Shown here piece after piece: positions 1 through 8,474 of a DNA stretch of 64,000 nucleotides. Within the stretch, counting starts at the first letter, position 1. Each line of letters begins with the position of its first letter. The stretch lies in contig NZ_CP117425.1 of assembly GCF_030687295.1 (NCBI RefSeq), positions 496,001-560,000 on the forward strand. The letters run 5' to 3'. A program made the translations under genes and the position numbers. Source of the stretch: Pseudomonas beijingensis. GTDB lineage: Bacteria; Pseudomonadota; Gammaproteobacteria; Pseudomonadales; Pseudomonadaceae. Below the pieces are notes generated by a model. That model saw nothing but the letters and a program-made list of their open reading frames with translations, ran no database searches and was not told the DNA's origin.

Positions 1-1259
1 AACTCAAGAGCTGGCTCGCCTTTGCCGTGCAGAAGTGTGGTGAAGTCGCGGTGCTGCGCGATGCACTGAACGATCCACAGGCCCCCGCCGTGCAGCAGGC
101 CTTGAGCGACAGCCGCGCGGTGCAGGCCCGTCGCGCCGGCTCGACGCGCATTCACAAAGCCGAGGTCCAGGCGCGCCTGGCGGCGATCGGGCCACAGGAC
201 AGCCAGCGGCATTCACCGTTTGCCCAGCGCATCGAACGCCAGCGCGCACGCCTGGCGCTGCCGACGTTTCCTACCACCACCATCGGCTCCTTCCCGCAGA
301 CCCCGGCCATTCGCCTGGCCCGTCAGGCCTACAAGCAGGGCAAGTTGTCGGCCAACGACTATCAGGACGCCATGCACACCGAGATCCGCCATGCCGTGCA
401 GATCCAGGAACGCCTGGGCCTGGACGTGTTGGTGCACGGTGAAGCCGAGCGCAACGACATGGTGGAATATTTCGCCGAGCAGTTGGACGGCTACGCCTTC
501 ACCCGTTTCGGCTGGGTGCAGAGTTATGGCTCGCGTTGCGTGAAACCGGCGATCATCTACGGCGACATCAGCCGCCCGAAAGCCATGACTGTCGACTGGA
601 TCCGCTACGCGCAAAGCCTGACCGACAGGGTCATGAAAGGCATGCTCACCGGTCCCGTGACCATGCTGATGTGGTCGTTCCCCCGCGAAGATGTGTCGCG
701 CCAGGTCCAGGCCCGACAATTGGCCCTGGCCCTGCGGGACGAAGTGCTGGACCTGGAAAAAGCCGGGATCAAGATTGTGCAGATCGACGAGGCGGCGTTC
801 CGTGAAGGGTTGCCGTTGCGTCGCGGACAATGGCAGGAGTACCTGGACTGGGCGGTTGACGCGTTCCGTTTGTGTGCGTCGGGGGTGGGCGACGAAACCC
901 AGATCCATACGCACATGTGCTACAGCGAGTTCAATGACGTGATCAAGGCTATCGCCGACATGGACGCCGACGTCATCACCATCGAGACCTCCCGTTCGGA
1001 CATGGAGTTGCTGGAAGCATTCGAGGCCTTCGACTACCCGAACGACATCGGCCCGGGCGTCTACGACATCCACTCGCCACGGGTGCCGGACACGGCCGAG
1101 ATGGTGGCGCTGATGAGCAAGGCGGTAAAGCGGATCGCCGCCGAGCGGCTGTGGATCAACCCCGACTGCGGGCTGAAAACCCGGGCCTGGCCGGAGACGG
1201 AAGCGGCACTGGTGAACATGGTGGCGGCGGCGCGGCAGTTGCGTAGTCAGTTGGCCTGA
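1..1259 (+). CDS. metE: Cobalamin-independent methionine synthase, C-terminal part (5' end outside window)
   Basis: Transfers a methyl group from 5-methyltetrahydropteroyl-triglutamate to homocysteine, the last step of methionine synthesis in the cytosol. The reading frame is open from base 3, so the gene enters from upstream; about 418 codons of an expected ~760 are present. This is the catalytic C-terminal barrel: it begins in a [14 protein letters not shown] stretch, then TTIGSFPQT, which opens the C-terminal barrel. The zinc ligands are visible as HTHMCYSEF (His and Cys), the Glu of TIETSRSD, and the Cys of NPDCGLKTR; the catalytic His lies in DIHSPRVP. The end is intact (stop at 1257-1259). 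A REPIN follows 22 bp downstream, and no clear terminator is seen. The family call is very secure. Confidence 0.97.
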   Translation, partial: LKSWLAFAVQKCGEVAVLRDALNDPQAPAVQQALSDSRAVQARRAGSTRIHKAEVQARLAAIGPQDSQRHSPFAQRIERQRARLALPTFPTTTIGSFPQTPAIRLARQAYKQGKLSANDYQDAMHTEIRHAVQIQERLGLDVLVHGEAERNDMVEYFAEQLDGYAFTRFGWVQSYGSRCVKPAIIYGDISRPKAMTVDWIRYAQSLTDRVMKGMLTGPVTMLMWSFPREDVSRQVQARQLALALRDEVLDLEKAGIKIVQIDEAAFREGLPLRRGQWQEYLDWAVDAFRLCASGVGDETQIHTHMCYSEFNDVIKAIADMDADVITIETSRSDMELLEAFEAFDYPNDIGPGVYDIHSPRVPDTAEMVALMSKAVKRIAAERLWINPDCGLKTRAWPETEAALVNMVAAARQLRSQLA

Positions 1260-1280
1260 AACCGGCGCCTTGAGCGGGTA

Positions 1281-1371
1281 CCTGTGGGAGCAAAGCTTGC
1301 TCGCGATGAAGCCAACGCGATTTCTCTGGAATCGAGGTGCTTGTATCGCGAGCAAGCTTTGCTCCCACAGG
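1281..1371. repeat. REPIN (two inverted GTGGGAGC-type REPs)
   Basis: A TGTGGGAGCAAAGCTTGCTCGCGA-type unit and its inverse, separated by a ~40-bp spacer. This variant has AAAGC in the core, as do those at 2600 and 25061. It can fold into one long hairpin after metE. Confidence 0.9.
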
Positions 1372-1416
1372 TACATCCTTTCCCACAGGTACTTCCTTTC
1401 CCATAGATACATCCTT
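1363..1416 (+). repeat. Three 18-bp tandem copies growing out of a REP end
   Basis: Three adjacent copies of TCCCACAGGTACATCCTT-like units lie at 1363-1380, 1381-1398 and 1399-1416, differing at a few bases. The first copy overlaps the outer end of the preceding REPIN, so the array looks like local slippage from a REP terminus. Confidence 0.8.
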
Positions 1417-1532
1417 CGCGCAGGCAACCGCTCGGCAATCTTCATCAAACTGTCACGCAACTGTGGCAGCGCGCTTGAACAAACTTCATCAGACTCGCGC
1501 TCTACTGGGGTTCTGCGTTTCGGTGTTTCTTC

Positions 1533-2552
1533 ATGCGTGTACTTATTTTCCTGGCCGCGTTGTGTTTCGGCCTGCCGTCGATGGCGGCGTCTCGTTGTGA
1601 TGTCAATGTTGCAACCCACCATGTCGATCTGGATCAGGTCAGCCTGGCCTACCAGAGCGTTGGTCGTGCCTCGGATCCGGCATTGCTCTTGGTGATGGGC
1701 CTGGGTGGACAATTGATCCATTGGCCGGACGAAGTGGTGGTCGCCCTGTGCGAGCAGGGTTTCCGGGTGATTCGCTACGATAACCGCGACGTCGGCCTGT
1801 CCACGTGGCGCCAGGCGCCCGGCAGCGCCAACCTGACCTTTGAAGCCCTGCGCTACAAGCTCGGTTTGCCCGTGGCCGCGCCGTATACCCTGACGGACAT
1901 GGCCGACGACGGGCTGGGACTGATGGACGCGTTGCAGGTGCAAAGCTTCCACGTGTTGGGTGTGAGTATGGGCGGGATGATCGCCCAGCACATGGCCGCC
2001 ATGGCGCCGCAGCGGGTCGAAAGCCTGACCCTGATCATGACCAGTTCCGGTGCCGAAGGCTTGCCCGCACCCAGCGCCGGGCTGGTGCAGTTGCTGTCGC
2101 GGCGCAGCGCGCCGGATCGCGAAGCGGCACTGCAGCAGCAGGCCGATCTGTTGGCCGCGTTGGGCAGCCCGATGGTGGTGGACGATCGCCAGGCCTTGCT
2201 GCATCAGGCCGCCGTGGCCTATGACCGAGCCTTCAACCCCGAAGGCGTGAAGCGCCAGATCATGGCGATCATGGCCGAGCCCAGCCGAGTGGCACTGCTC
2301 AATCAACTGCGGGTGCCGACCCTGGTCGTCCACGGCACCGCCGACCCGTTGCTGCCGGTGATGCATGGCGTGCACTTGGCGGCGCACATCCAAGGCAGCC
2401 AGTTGAAACTGATCCCGGGCCTGGCCCATCGTTTCCAGGATGCGTTCAAGGCGCCGTTGCTGGGGGCGGTGTTGCCGTACCTGCAGCAGCACCGTGAAGA
2501 CACTTCGCATTGGGCACAGATCGAGCCGGCGCAGGCGCCGAATCTGCTCTGA
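1533..2552 (+). CDS. Exported alpha/beta-hydrolase fold protein
   Basis: A 339-residue alpha/beta hydrolase. The N-terminus ([20 protein letters not shown]) is a typical Sec signal peptide with an Ala-x-Ala-like cut near residue 19, so the enzyme should act in the periplasm. The oxyanion/strand motif [11 protein letters not shown], the nucleophile elbow [10 protein letters not shown] (Ser near residue 147), the acid in [10 protein letters not shown] and the His of GLAHRFQD form a complete catalytic triad. The substrate cannot be told from sequence; homologues are annotated only as hydrolases. It stands alone between metE and a LysR gene, flanked by REPINs on both sides. No strong RBS is seen before the ATG, but the signal peptide fixes this start. 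Confidence 0.85.
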   Translation: MRVLIFLAALCFGLPSMAASRCDVNVATHHVDLDQVSLAYQSVGRASDPALLLVMGLGGQLIHWPDEVVVALCEQGFRVIRYDNRDVGLSTWRQAPGSANLTFEALRYKLGLPVAAPYTLTDMADDGLGLMDALQVQSFHVLGVSMGGMIAQHMAAMAPQRVESLTLIMTSSGAEGLPAPSAGLVQLLSRRSAPDREAALQQQADLLAALGSPMVVDDRQALLHQAAVAYDRAFNPEGVKRQIMAIMAEPSRVALLNQLRVPTLVVHGTADPLLPVMHGVHLAAHIQGSQLKLIPGLAHRFQDAFKAPLLGAVLPYLQQHREDTSHWAQIEPAQAPNLL

Positions 2553-2599
2553 TAATCCTGATGGCTTGAGGCCTGCCCGGCTTATGTGGCGAGCGGATT

Positions 2600-2687
2600 T
2601 GTGGGAGCAAAGCTTGCTCGCGAAACAGCCACCTCGATCTCTGAGAGACCGCGTCGCCTTCATCGCGGGCAAGCCTTGCTCCCACAG
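2600..2687. repeat. REPIN, AAAGC variant
   Basis: Paired inverted REPs. The spacer (cacctcgat...gagaccgcgtcgc) is nearly identical to that of the REPIN at 25061-25147, which marks the two as recent copies of one element. Confidence 0.9.
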
Positions 2688-2705
2688 GGGCTTGCTGTGA
2701 CGTTG

Positions 2706-3587
2706 CTACCGCGCCCGTGCCTGCTCCACCAACCACCCCATCAACTCCTGCAACGGCCCCGACGCCTCGGGTTTACGTGGGTGCACCAGGTGATAGCCCA
2801 GCCCGGTCTTGACCTTCAACTCGAACGGCATCACCAGCCGGCCGGCGCTCAGGTCGTCGCCGATCAGCGCCCAGTCGCCAATCGCCACGCCGGTGCCCTG
2901 GGAGGCCATGGACATCGCCAGGTCCAGGGTTTCGAAGTGCTGGCCCTTGTTGACCTGGTTCAAGTGCACATCGGCCGCCGCCAGCCAGGCGTTCCAGTCG
3001 CGCTCGTCAAGGGCCGGGTGCAACAACAGGTGGTGTTGCAAGTCGGCGGGTTCATGCAGCGGCACCGCACCTTCCAGGACCGGGCGGGAGCAGACGGGCG
3101 TCAGTTGTTCATCGAACAGGTGCAGGCATGCCAGCGCGGAGTCCGGTGGTGGGCCATAGACCACCGCGGCGTCGAACGCTTCGCGCTGGAAATCCACCCC
3201 GTGCCTGACGGTGGTGGTCAGTTCCACCGGCACGTCCGGCCGTTCCTTTTGCCATTGCAAAAGGCGCGGCAGCAACCAGCGCATCACACAGGTCGGGGCC
3301 TTGAGCTGTAGGGTCTGGCGCTTCTCGCCGATCTGCTCGACCGCTTCGCCGATCAGGCTGAACACTTGCTGCACCCGTGGCAGCCACGCCTGGCCCTCGG
3401 CGGTCAGGCTCAAGCCGCGGGCCTGGCGCTGGAACAAGGCATAACCCAAATGATCTTCCAGCCCGGCGATCTGCCGGCTCACCGCACCCTGGGTGATGTG
3501 GAGTTGTTCGGCGGCCCGGGTGAAGTTGCAGCATTGGGCCGTGATCAGAAACGCGTGCAGCGCTGGCAACGGGGGGAGTCGTTTCAT
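2706..3587 (-). CDS. LysR-family transcriptional regulator
   Basis: A 293-residue LysR regulator. The N-terminal helix-turn-helix reads LPALHAFLITAQ..FTRAAEQLHITQGAVSRQIAGLE, followed by the linker helix and a periplasmic-binding-like effector domain with the GcvA-type pattern (LLPRLLQW..RPDVPVEL). I prefer the Met at 3587 because LysR proteins of this group start just before the LPPLPALHAF stretch; an in-frame ATG at 3614 would add nine residues, and neither has a strong RBS. It is divergent from the AruI-like decarboxylase with ~140 bp between the starts, the usual layout for a LysR protein controlling its neighbour. That target is inferred, not shown. Confidence 0.9.
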   Translation of the reverse strand: MKRLPPLPALHAFLITAQCCNFTRAAEQLHITQGAVSRQIAGLEDHLGYALFQRQARGLSLTAEGQAWLPRVQQVFSLIGEAVEQIGEKRQTLQLKAPTCVMRWLLPRLLQWQKERPDVPVELTTTVRHGVDFQREAFDAAVVYGPPPDSALACLHLFDEQLTPVCSRPVLEGAVPLHEPADLQHHLLLHPALDERDWNAWLAAADVHLNQVNKGQHFETLDLAMSMASQGTGVAIGDWALIGDDLSAGRLVMPFELKVKTGLGYHLVHPRKPEASGPLQELMGWLVEQARAR

Positions 3588-3727
3588 TTCGATCAAGCCA
3601 TGACGTGAGGACATGGCTAGTATGACTTTTTATCCATTGTTGTCGCCACGCCTCGCCCGTTCCAATAACGCCACTCCAAGGACAAAAAGGGCCCCGCAGG
3701 GCTCTGTCCAAGACAAGAAAAAAGGCG

Positions 3728-5365
3728 ATGGCAATGGCGACGTGCGGCGAAGTATTGGTCAAGTTACTCGAAGGTTATGGTGTGGAGCAGGTGTTCGGCA
3801 TTCCCGGCGTGCATACCGTCGAGCTGTACCGTGGACTGGCCCGTTCCAGCATCCGCCATGTGACGCCGCGTCATGAGCAGGGCGCAGGCTTCATGGCCGA
3901 CGGCTACGCCCGGGTCAGCGGCAAACCCGGCGTGTGTTTCATCATCACCGGCCCCGGCATGACCAACATCACCACCGCCATGGGCCAGGCCTACGCCGAT
4001 TCGATCCCGATGCTGGTGATCTCCAGCGTACAGTCGCGCAGCCAGTTGGGCGGTGGACGCGGCAAGCTGCATGAACTGCCGAACCAGTCTGCATTGGTGG
4101 GCGGTGTCGCGGCGTTTTCCCACACGCTGATGTCCGCCGCCGAGTTGCCCGGCGTGCTGGCCCGAGCGTTCGCGGTGTTCCAGGCCGGGCGCCCGCGGCC
4201 GGTGCACATTGAAATTCCGTTGGATGTTTTGGTTGAAGACGCCGATGCCTTACTCGCTAGCGTGCCGGTGAACATCAGCCGCGCCGGTGCCGCACCGAGT
4301 GCCGTAGCGCAAATGGCTGCAAAGCTGGCATCGGCCAAACGGCCTTTGTTCCTGGCCGGTGGCGGAGCCATCGACGCAGCGGCTGAATTGACCGAACTGG
4401 CCGAACGGCTCGGCGCGCCCGTGGCGTTGACCATCAATGCCAAAGGCCTGCTGCCTGCGCGCCATCCGTTGCTGATCGGCTCTACCCAGAGCCTGGTGGC
4501 CACCCGTGCGTTGGTGGCCGAGGCGGATGTGGTGCTGGCCATCGGCACTGAACTGGCCGAGACCGATTACGACATTACCTTCGCCGGCGGCTTCGAGATT
4601 CCCGGTGCGCTGCTGCGTATCGACATCGACCCGGACCAGACCGTGCGCAATTACCCGCCGCACTTGGCCCTGGTGGCCGACGCCCGTGTCGCCGCCCGGG
4701 CTTTGCTCGATGAATTGGACCGGCACCCCTTGGCCGAGCGTCACGCCGATTGGGGGCCGGCGCGTGCCGCTCGGTTGCGCGCGGAGCTTCAAGGCAGTTG
4801 GGACGCCGCGACCCGGGCCCAGACCTTGTTTCTCGACACGGTCTTGCAGACGCTACCGGAGGCGGTGTTTGTTGGTGACTCCACGCAACCGGTGTACACC
4901 GGCAACCTGACCTTCAACCCGGATCAGCCGCGCCGCTGGTTCAATGCCTCCACCGGCTACGGCACCCTCGGCTACGCGTTGCCGGCGGCCATCGGCGCCT
5001 GGCTCGGCGGCAAGGACCTGGGTCACTGCCGCCCCGCGGTGGTGTGCCTGATCGGCGACGGCGGGTTGCAGTTCACCTTGCCGGAACTGGCCAGCGCCGT
5101 GGAAGCGCGCACGCCAGTGATCGTGCTGCTGTGGAATAACCAGGGCTACGAAGAGATCAAGAAATACATGCTCAACCGCGCCATCGAACCGGTAGGCGTG
5201 GACATCTATACCCCGGATTTCATCGGTGTCGCCAAGGCCTTGGGCTGCTTTGCCCAAGCCATCGAGGATGTGCCGTCACTGCGAGCTGCGTTGCTGGCGG
5301 CCCGTGAGCGGCAGGGGCCGACATTGATTGAGATTGACCAGGGTGTTTGGACAGCGAAGTGTTGA
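3728..5365 (+). CDS. aruI: Thiamine-diphosphate-dependent 2-oxoacid decarboxylase, AruI-like (5-guanidino-2-oxopentanoate decarboxylase)
   Basis: A 545-residue ThDP enzyme of the acetolactate synthase/benzoylformate decarboxylase superfamily. The N-terminal Pyr domain has the catalytic Glu in RHEQGAGFMADGYAR and the GPGMTNI loop; a central Rossmann-like domain (residues ~195-330) follows; the C-terminal PP domain has the ThDP/Mg motif GDGGLQFTLPEL..NNQGY. The opening GIPGVHTVELYRGL resembles AruI, which decarboxylates 2-ketoarginine in the arginine transaminase route of Pseudomonas. An acetolactate synthase role is less likely because no small subunit (IlvH) is nearby, but other oxoacid substrates cannot be excluded. 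An ATG two codons later (3734) is an alternative start. Divergent LysR gene upstream; REPIN immediately downstream. Confidence 0.75.
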   Translation: MAMATCGEVLVKLLEGYGVEQVFGIPGVHTVELYRGLARSSIRHVTPRHEQGAGFMADGYARVSGKPGVCFIITGPGMTNITTAMGQAYADSIPMLVISSVQSRSQLGGGRGKLHELPNQSALVGGVAAFSHTLMSAAELPGVLARAFAVFQAGRPRPVHIEIPLDVLVEDADALLASVPVNISRAGAAPSAVAQMAAKLASAKRPLFLAGGGAIDAAAELTELAERLGAPVALTINAKGLLPARHPLLIGSTQSLVATRALVAEADVVLAIGTELAETDYDITFAGGFEIPGALLRIDIDPDQTVRNYPPHLALVADARVAARALLDELDRHPLAERHADWGPARAARLRAELQGSWDAATRAQTLFLDTVLQTLPEAVFVGDSTQPVYTGNLTFNPDQPRRWFNASTGYGTLGYALPAAIGAWLGGKDLGHCRPAVVCLIGDGGLQFTLPELASAVEARTPVIVLLWNNQGYEEIKKYMLNRAIEPVGVDIYTPDFIGVAKALGCFAQAIEDVPSLRAALLAARERQGPTLIEIDQGVWTAKC

Positions 5366-5382
5366 GGTGTTTTTATTGGCCC

Positions 5383-5477
5383 CATCGCGAGCAAGCTCGC
5401 TCCCACAGGGGATCTTCAGTGAACACAGATTCTTTGTTCACAACAGACCCAATGTGGGAGCGAGCTTGCTCGCGATG
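5383..5477. repeat. REPIN, GTGGGAGC family
   Basis: Two REPs facing outward (GCTCCCAC then GTGGGAGC) 45 bp apart, between the convergent ends of the decarboxylase and the AraC gene. It is the only structure in this convergent gap. Confidence 0.9.
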
Positions 5478-5506
5478 AGGCCGGCCCACCCAACACAAAA
5501 CCCAGC

Positions 5507-6436
5507 TCAAACGGTCATCCGCAACCGCGCCAGATCCCGCAACGGCGGCGCACCGAACAACCGGCTGTACTCGCGGCTGAACTGCGAAGGGCTTTCATAA
5601 CCCACCCGATACCCCGCCGCCGAGGCTTCCAGCCCCTCGGCCAACATCAGCCGGCGGGCTTCCTGCAGGCGCAGTTGCTTCTGGTATTGCAACGGGCTCA
5701 TGGCGGTCATGGCCTTGAAGCGGTGATGCAGGGTCGAGACGCTGAGGTTCACTTCCCGGGCCAGGTCATCGATACGCAGCGGCTGTTCGAAATGGCCGTT
5801 GAGCCATTTGATCGCCTGGCTGATGCGATGGCTCTGACTGTTGGCGATGGCGATTTCATACAGCCGATAGCCTTGCGGACTGCGCAGCAGGCGATAGAGG
5901 ATTTCCCGGCGCACCAGAGGCGCGAGCATGGCGATGTCTTTCGGCGTGTCCAGCAGCCGTGCCAGACGCAGCACGGCGTCGAGCATCGGCGTGTCCAGGC
6001 GCTCGATATACAGCCCGCGCCCGGCGGGGCGGGTCGGCACGCCCAAGGGGCCGGCATCGGCGATCAACGCGGTAATTTCCGTCGGGTCGATGTCCAGGCG
6101 CAGGGCCAGGACCGGCTGGCCGGCCGAAACGTCGGTGATGCAGCCACTGAGCGGCATCGAGACCGAGACCACCAGGTAATGGAGCGGGTCGTATTGGAAC
6201 GACTCGTCCGCCAGGCACACCTGCTTGCTGCCCTGGGCCATGATGCACAGCGCCGGTTGCGCCAGCACCGGGGCGAATCTGTGCGGCTGGCTGTGCCGCG
6301 ACAGGTGCAGCGAGCCGATGGCCGTGGCGTAGCTGCCGTCTTCGCTGGTGTTGCGGTCGATGATCGACGCGAGTTCGGCGCGCTGTTGTTCCAGGTACGT
6401 GCCCAGCGGGACGTGGGCGTGATCGAGTGGCGACAT
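5507..6436 (-). CDS. AraC-family transcriptional regulator (AraC_N type)
   Basis: A 309-residue AraC regulator. The N-terminal part matches the AraC_N effector domain seen with Pseudomonas regulators (FAPVLAQPALCIMAQGSKQV, YDPLHYLVVSVSMP). The C-terminal ~100 residues hold two helix-turn-helix motifs (LRIDDLAREVNLSVSTLHHRFKAMT and AAGYRVGYESPSQFSREYSRLFG). The frame is open far upstream, but the ATG at 6436 has GAGGA seven bases ahead and begins the conserved domain, so I start there. It is divergent from the ABM monooxygenase gene at 6764, the likely target, with a perfect inverted repeat at 6577-6595 in the shared intergenic region. Confidence 0.9.
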   Translation of the reverse strand: MSPLDHAHVPLGTYLEQQRAELASIIDRNTSEDGSYATAIGSLHLSRHSQPHRFAPVLAQPALCIMAQGSKQVCLADESFQYDPLHYLVVSVSMPLSGCITDVSAGQPVLALRLDIDPTEITALIADAGPLGVPTRPAGRGLYIERLDTPMLDAVLRLARLLDTPKDIAMLAPLVRREILYRLLRSPQGYRLYEIAIANSQSHRISQAIKWLNGHFEQPLRIDDLAREVNLSVSTLHHRFKAMTAMSPLQYQKQLRLQEARRLMLAEGLEASAAGYRVGYESPSQFSREYSRLFGAPPLRDLARLRMTV

Positions 6437-6576
6437 GCCGGGATCCTCAGGCGATAGGGAGCGATGAGCAAAGCTTATGTTTGTGCAAGGCGCAGCGGTA
6501 GCAACATCCTGTTGAAAGCTTGCCTGATCCTGCACGGCGTAATGGGCCATGACGGTGCAACGCTGGCGAAACTTGC

Positions 6577-6595
6577 TTGAAACCTTTTGTTTCAA
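6577..6595. promoter_or_regulatory. Perfect inverted repeat in the AraC/ABM divergent promoter region
   Basis: TTGAAAC, five bases, GTTTCAA: 7-bp perfect arms midway between the divergent starts. A plausible operator, although AraC proteins more often bind direct repeats. No T-run follows, so it is not a terminator. Confidence 0.4.
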
Positions 6596-6763
6596 CTTCT
6601 CGAGTTGCAACGGGATCGATGGCGGATTCTGTGCGGCGGGTGCGCAGGATTGTGCAATGGGTCGGCAGGAATCGACTAACGAAGCTGGCGGCGTGGCGCT
6701 TAACCTTTGATCCTGTCGCAGCCTGTCCCCGGCTGCACAACGGATTACCTGGGAGGGTTGAAC

Positions 6764-7117
6764 ATGACTACACAGATCCCCGTCAGCCACATGGCTTTCG
6801 TCCGGGCCCGCGGCGGGTGCTCCAAGCAACTGGGGGCACGCCTGAGCACGCTGATCGCGCCTTCGCGCCAGGCACCCGGTTGCCTGCACTTTGCCTTGCA
6901 GCAATCGCAATGCGACGCTGATTTGTGGCTGGTGTCCGGGCTCTGGGTTAACCAGCCGTCGATGGACGCCTACTTCAATTCACCGGCCATGGCGATTTTC
7001 GCCGAGCTGGTGCAGGACCTGGTGGTGAGCAGCCTGGATTTCCACACCTTCCGGGAAGTCTCCGCCGCCCAGGCGACCGAAGGGTGCCGGGCGCAGGTAC
7101 ACAAACTGGCCGGTTGA
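6764..7117 (+). CDS. Antibiotic biosynthesis monooxygenase (ABM) domain protein
   Basis: A 117-residue single ABM-fold protein, related to small cofactor-free quinol or heme monooxygenases. The pattern VSHMAFVRARGGCSKQLGARLSTLIAPSRQAPGC is the usual strand-helix start, and PSMDAYFNSPAMAIFAELVQDLV matches the second half with its conserved Phe. The start at 6764 has the strong RBS GGGAGGG six bases ahead; the open frame upstream of it has no such support. Its substrate is unknown. The next small gene starts 7 bp after its stop, so the two are probably cotranscribed, and the divergent AraC gene may regulate them. Confidence 0.85.
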   Translation: MTTQIPVSHMAFVRARGGCSKQLGARLSTLIAPSRQAPGCLHFALQQSQCDADLWLVSGLWVNQPSMDAYFNSPAMAIFAELVQDLVVSSLDFHTFREVSAAQATEGCRAQVHKLAG

Positions 7118-7124
7118 AGGTTTA

Positions 7125-7391
7125 ATGACCGTCATTTTCCACCGCCGGGATGCACAAGACATGGCACGTAAAGCCTTTGAAACGTTTGAAGCTGTTTCTG
7201 CTGTTGTTCCCACGGAAGGCGGCTACCATGCCGCCATTGCCACCAAGGCCATCGGCGGCTCAGGTGCGCCGCGCTTCAACAAGGTGCTTGAAAAGCAGAC
7301 CTTCAAGACTGCTGCCGAGGCCGACGCTGCGGCTGCCATGCGGTTGACCCGTCTAAAGGGGGTCGACGACGAGGGCAGGTTGGTCTGGTAA
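7125..7391 (+). CDS. Conserved hypothetical small protein
   Basis: An 88-residue protein I do not recognise by function. It is soluble, Ala-rich, with no signal or membrane segment; the core FEAVSAVVPTEGGYHAAIATKAIGG..PRFNKVLEKQTFKTAAEADAAA looks like a compact alpha/beta fold. The ATG at 7125 has GAAGG five bases ahead; an internal ATG at 7161 (MARKAFETFE) is an alternative start. It follows the ABM gene by 7 bp and is likely in the same transcript. Confidence 0.65.
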   Translation: MTVIFHRRDAQDMARKAFETFEAVSAVVPTEGGYHAAIATKAIGGSGAPRFNKVLEKQTFKTAAEADAAAAMRLTRLKGVDDEGRLVW

Positions 7392-7414
7392 ACCAGCATA
7401 GAAGGGATTGCTTT

Positions 7415-7547
7415 TGTGGCGAGGGGATTTATCCCCGCTGGGCTGCGAAGCAGCCCTAAAACCTGCCAACTCGGTAGCTCAGATAGATTGAGGTGACTGT
7501 TTGGGGGGCCGCTTCGCAGCCCAACGGGGATAAATCCCCTCGCCACA
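7415..7547. repeat. REP pair, GTGGCGAGGGGATT family
   Basis: TGTGGCGAGGGGATTTATCC and GGGCTGCGAAGCAGCCC on the left, with the inverse arrangement on the right, forming a 133-bp inverted structure. It belongs to the second REP family and shares its end sequence with the element at 16333-16468. Confidence 0.9.
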
Positions 7548-7563
7548 GGGGATCGCGTTGCTC

Positions 7564-8184
7564 CTACTTTGGACGATGCATCTTGAACAACGCCTCAGGC
7601 CCCAGCTGGAAATAATCCGCCGGCCCACCCCCGCGTAAGATCGGCTCGGCGGCGGCGGTGTCGTACACCCCATCCTTCAACAGCCACTGGGCGATATGCA
7701 CGGCGACCACTTCGCCGAGGATCAGCCAGCTCGGCACCAGCCCTTTGTCCGCCCGCTGCAATTGAATGATCTGCGTGACCTTGCATTCGAAGGACACCGG
7801 GCTTTCGGCCACACGCGGCACCTGGATCACCCGTGACGGGGCGGTCGTCAAACCCGCCAGTTCGAACTCGTTGACCTCTGGCGCGACCATCGCGCAGCTC
7901 TGGTTCATCTGTTCGGCGAGCGGGCGGGTGGCCAGGTTCCAGGCGAATTCACCGGTCTGTTCGATGTTGTTCAGGCTGTCTTTGCGCCCGACGCTGGAGA
8001 ATCCAATGATCGGTGGAATGTAATTGAAGGCGTTGAAGAAGCTATAGGGCGCCAGGTTCAAGCGGCCTTCGCCATCCTGGGACGAAATCCAGCCGATGGG
8101 GCGCGGGCCGACGATGGCGTTGAATGGATCGTGGGGCAGGCCGTGGCCATTGGCGGGTTCGTAGAAGTGGATATCTTCGGGCAT
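7564..8184 (-). CDS. Flavin reductase-like (FMN-binding split-barrel) protein
   Basis: A 206-residue flavin reductase-like domain protein, expected to bind FMN. The opening DPFNAIVGPRPIGWISSQDGEGRLNLAPYSFFNAF is the hallmark of the split-barrel family that includes small flavin reductases and DIM6/NTAB proteins; the conserved W-A-N of GEFAWNLATRPLAEQMN and the late GEVVAVHI strand are also present. The ATG at 8184 is taken because the family motif begins ~18 residues later; a weak AGGA lies ~12 bases upstream. It stands alone between REP elements, with no partner monooxygenase next to it. Confidence 0.85.
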   Translation of the reverse strand: MPEDIHFYEPANGHGLPHDPFNAIVGPRPIGWISSQDGEGRLNLAPYSFFNAFNYIPPIIGFSSVGRKDSLNNIEQTGEFAWNLATRPLAEQMNQSCAMVAPEVNEFELAGLTTAPSRVIQVPRVAESPVSFECKVTQIIQLQRADKGLVPSWLILGEVVAVHIAQWLLKDGVYDTAAAEPILRGGGPADYFQLGPEALFKMHRPK

Positions 8185-8269
8185 GGCTGGAGAGGATCCT
8201 GCGAGGGAGTTTAAAGGGATTTGAAGATAGTGCAGGGCCCCACTGTTTTTGTCAGCACCCTTGGAACCC

Positions 8270-8359
8270 TGTGGGAGCGAGCTTGCTCGCGATAGCGGTG
8301 GGTCAGTCAGCATCGTTGTCGACTGAAACACCGCTATCGCGAGCAAGCTCGCTCCCACA
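8270..8359. repeat. REPIN, GTGGGAGC family
   Basis: Two inverted REPs with a 40-bp spacer (agcggtgggtcag...ctgaaacaccgct), the spacer itself partly self-complementary. It sits between two minus-strand genes. Confidence 0.9.
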
Positions 8360-8420
8360 TTGGATCTCTGAAACCAGACAAGTCGTGCTCCGCTGTTATA
8401 GCCATGGGGGGTTCACTTAC

Positions 8421-8453
8421 CCCAAAAACAACTAAGCCCGGCCGAAGCCGGGC
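8421..8453 (-). terminator. Rho-independent terminator of the DGFDRT repeat gene
   Basis: On the minus strand AGCCCGGC TTCG GCCGGGCT is followed by TAGTTGTTTTT, 22 bp after the stop codon of the repeat gene. Confidence 0.8.
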
Positions 8454-8474
8454 TGTGAGGGTGTGGTGATCGGA

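Noticed and set aside
213..2672. 819-codon minus-strand open frame
   Set aside because: Antisense to metE and the hydrolase and running through a REPIN; a shadow of codon bias.
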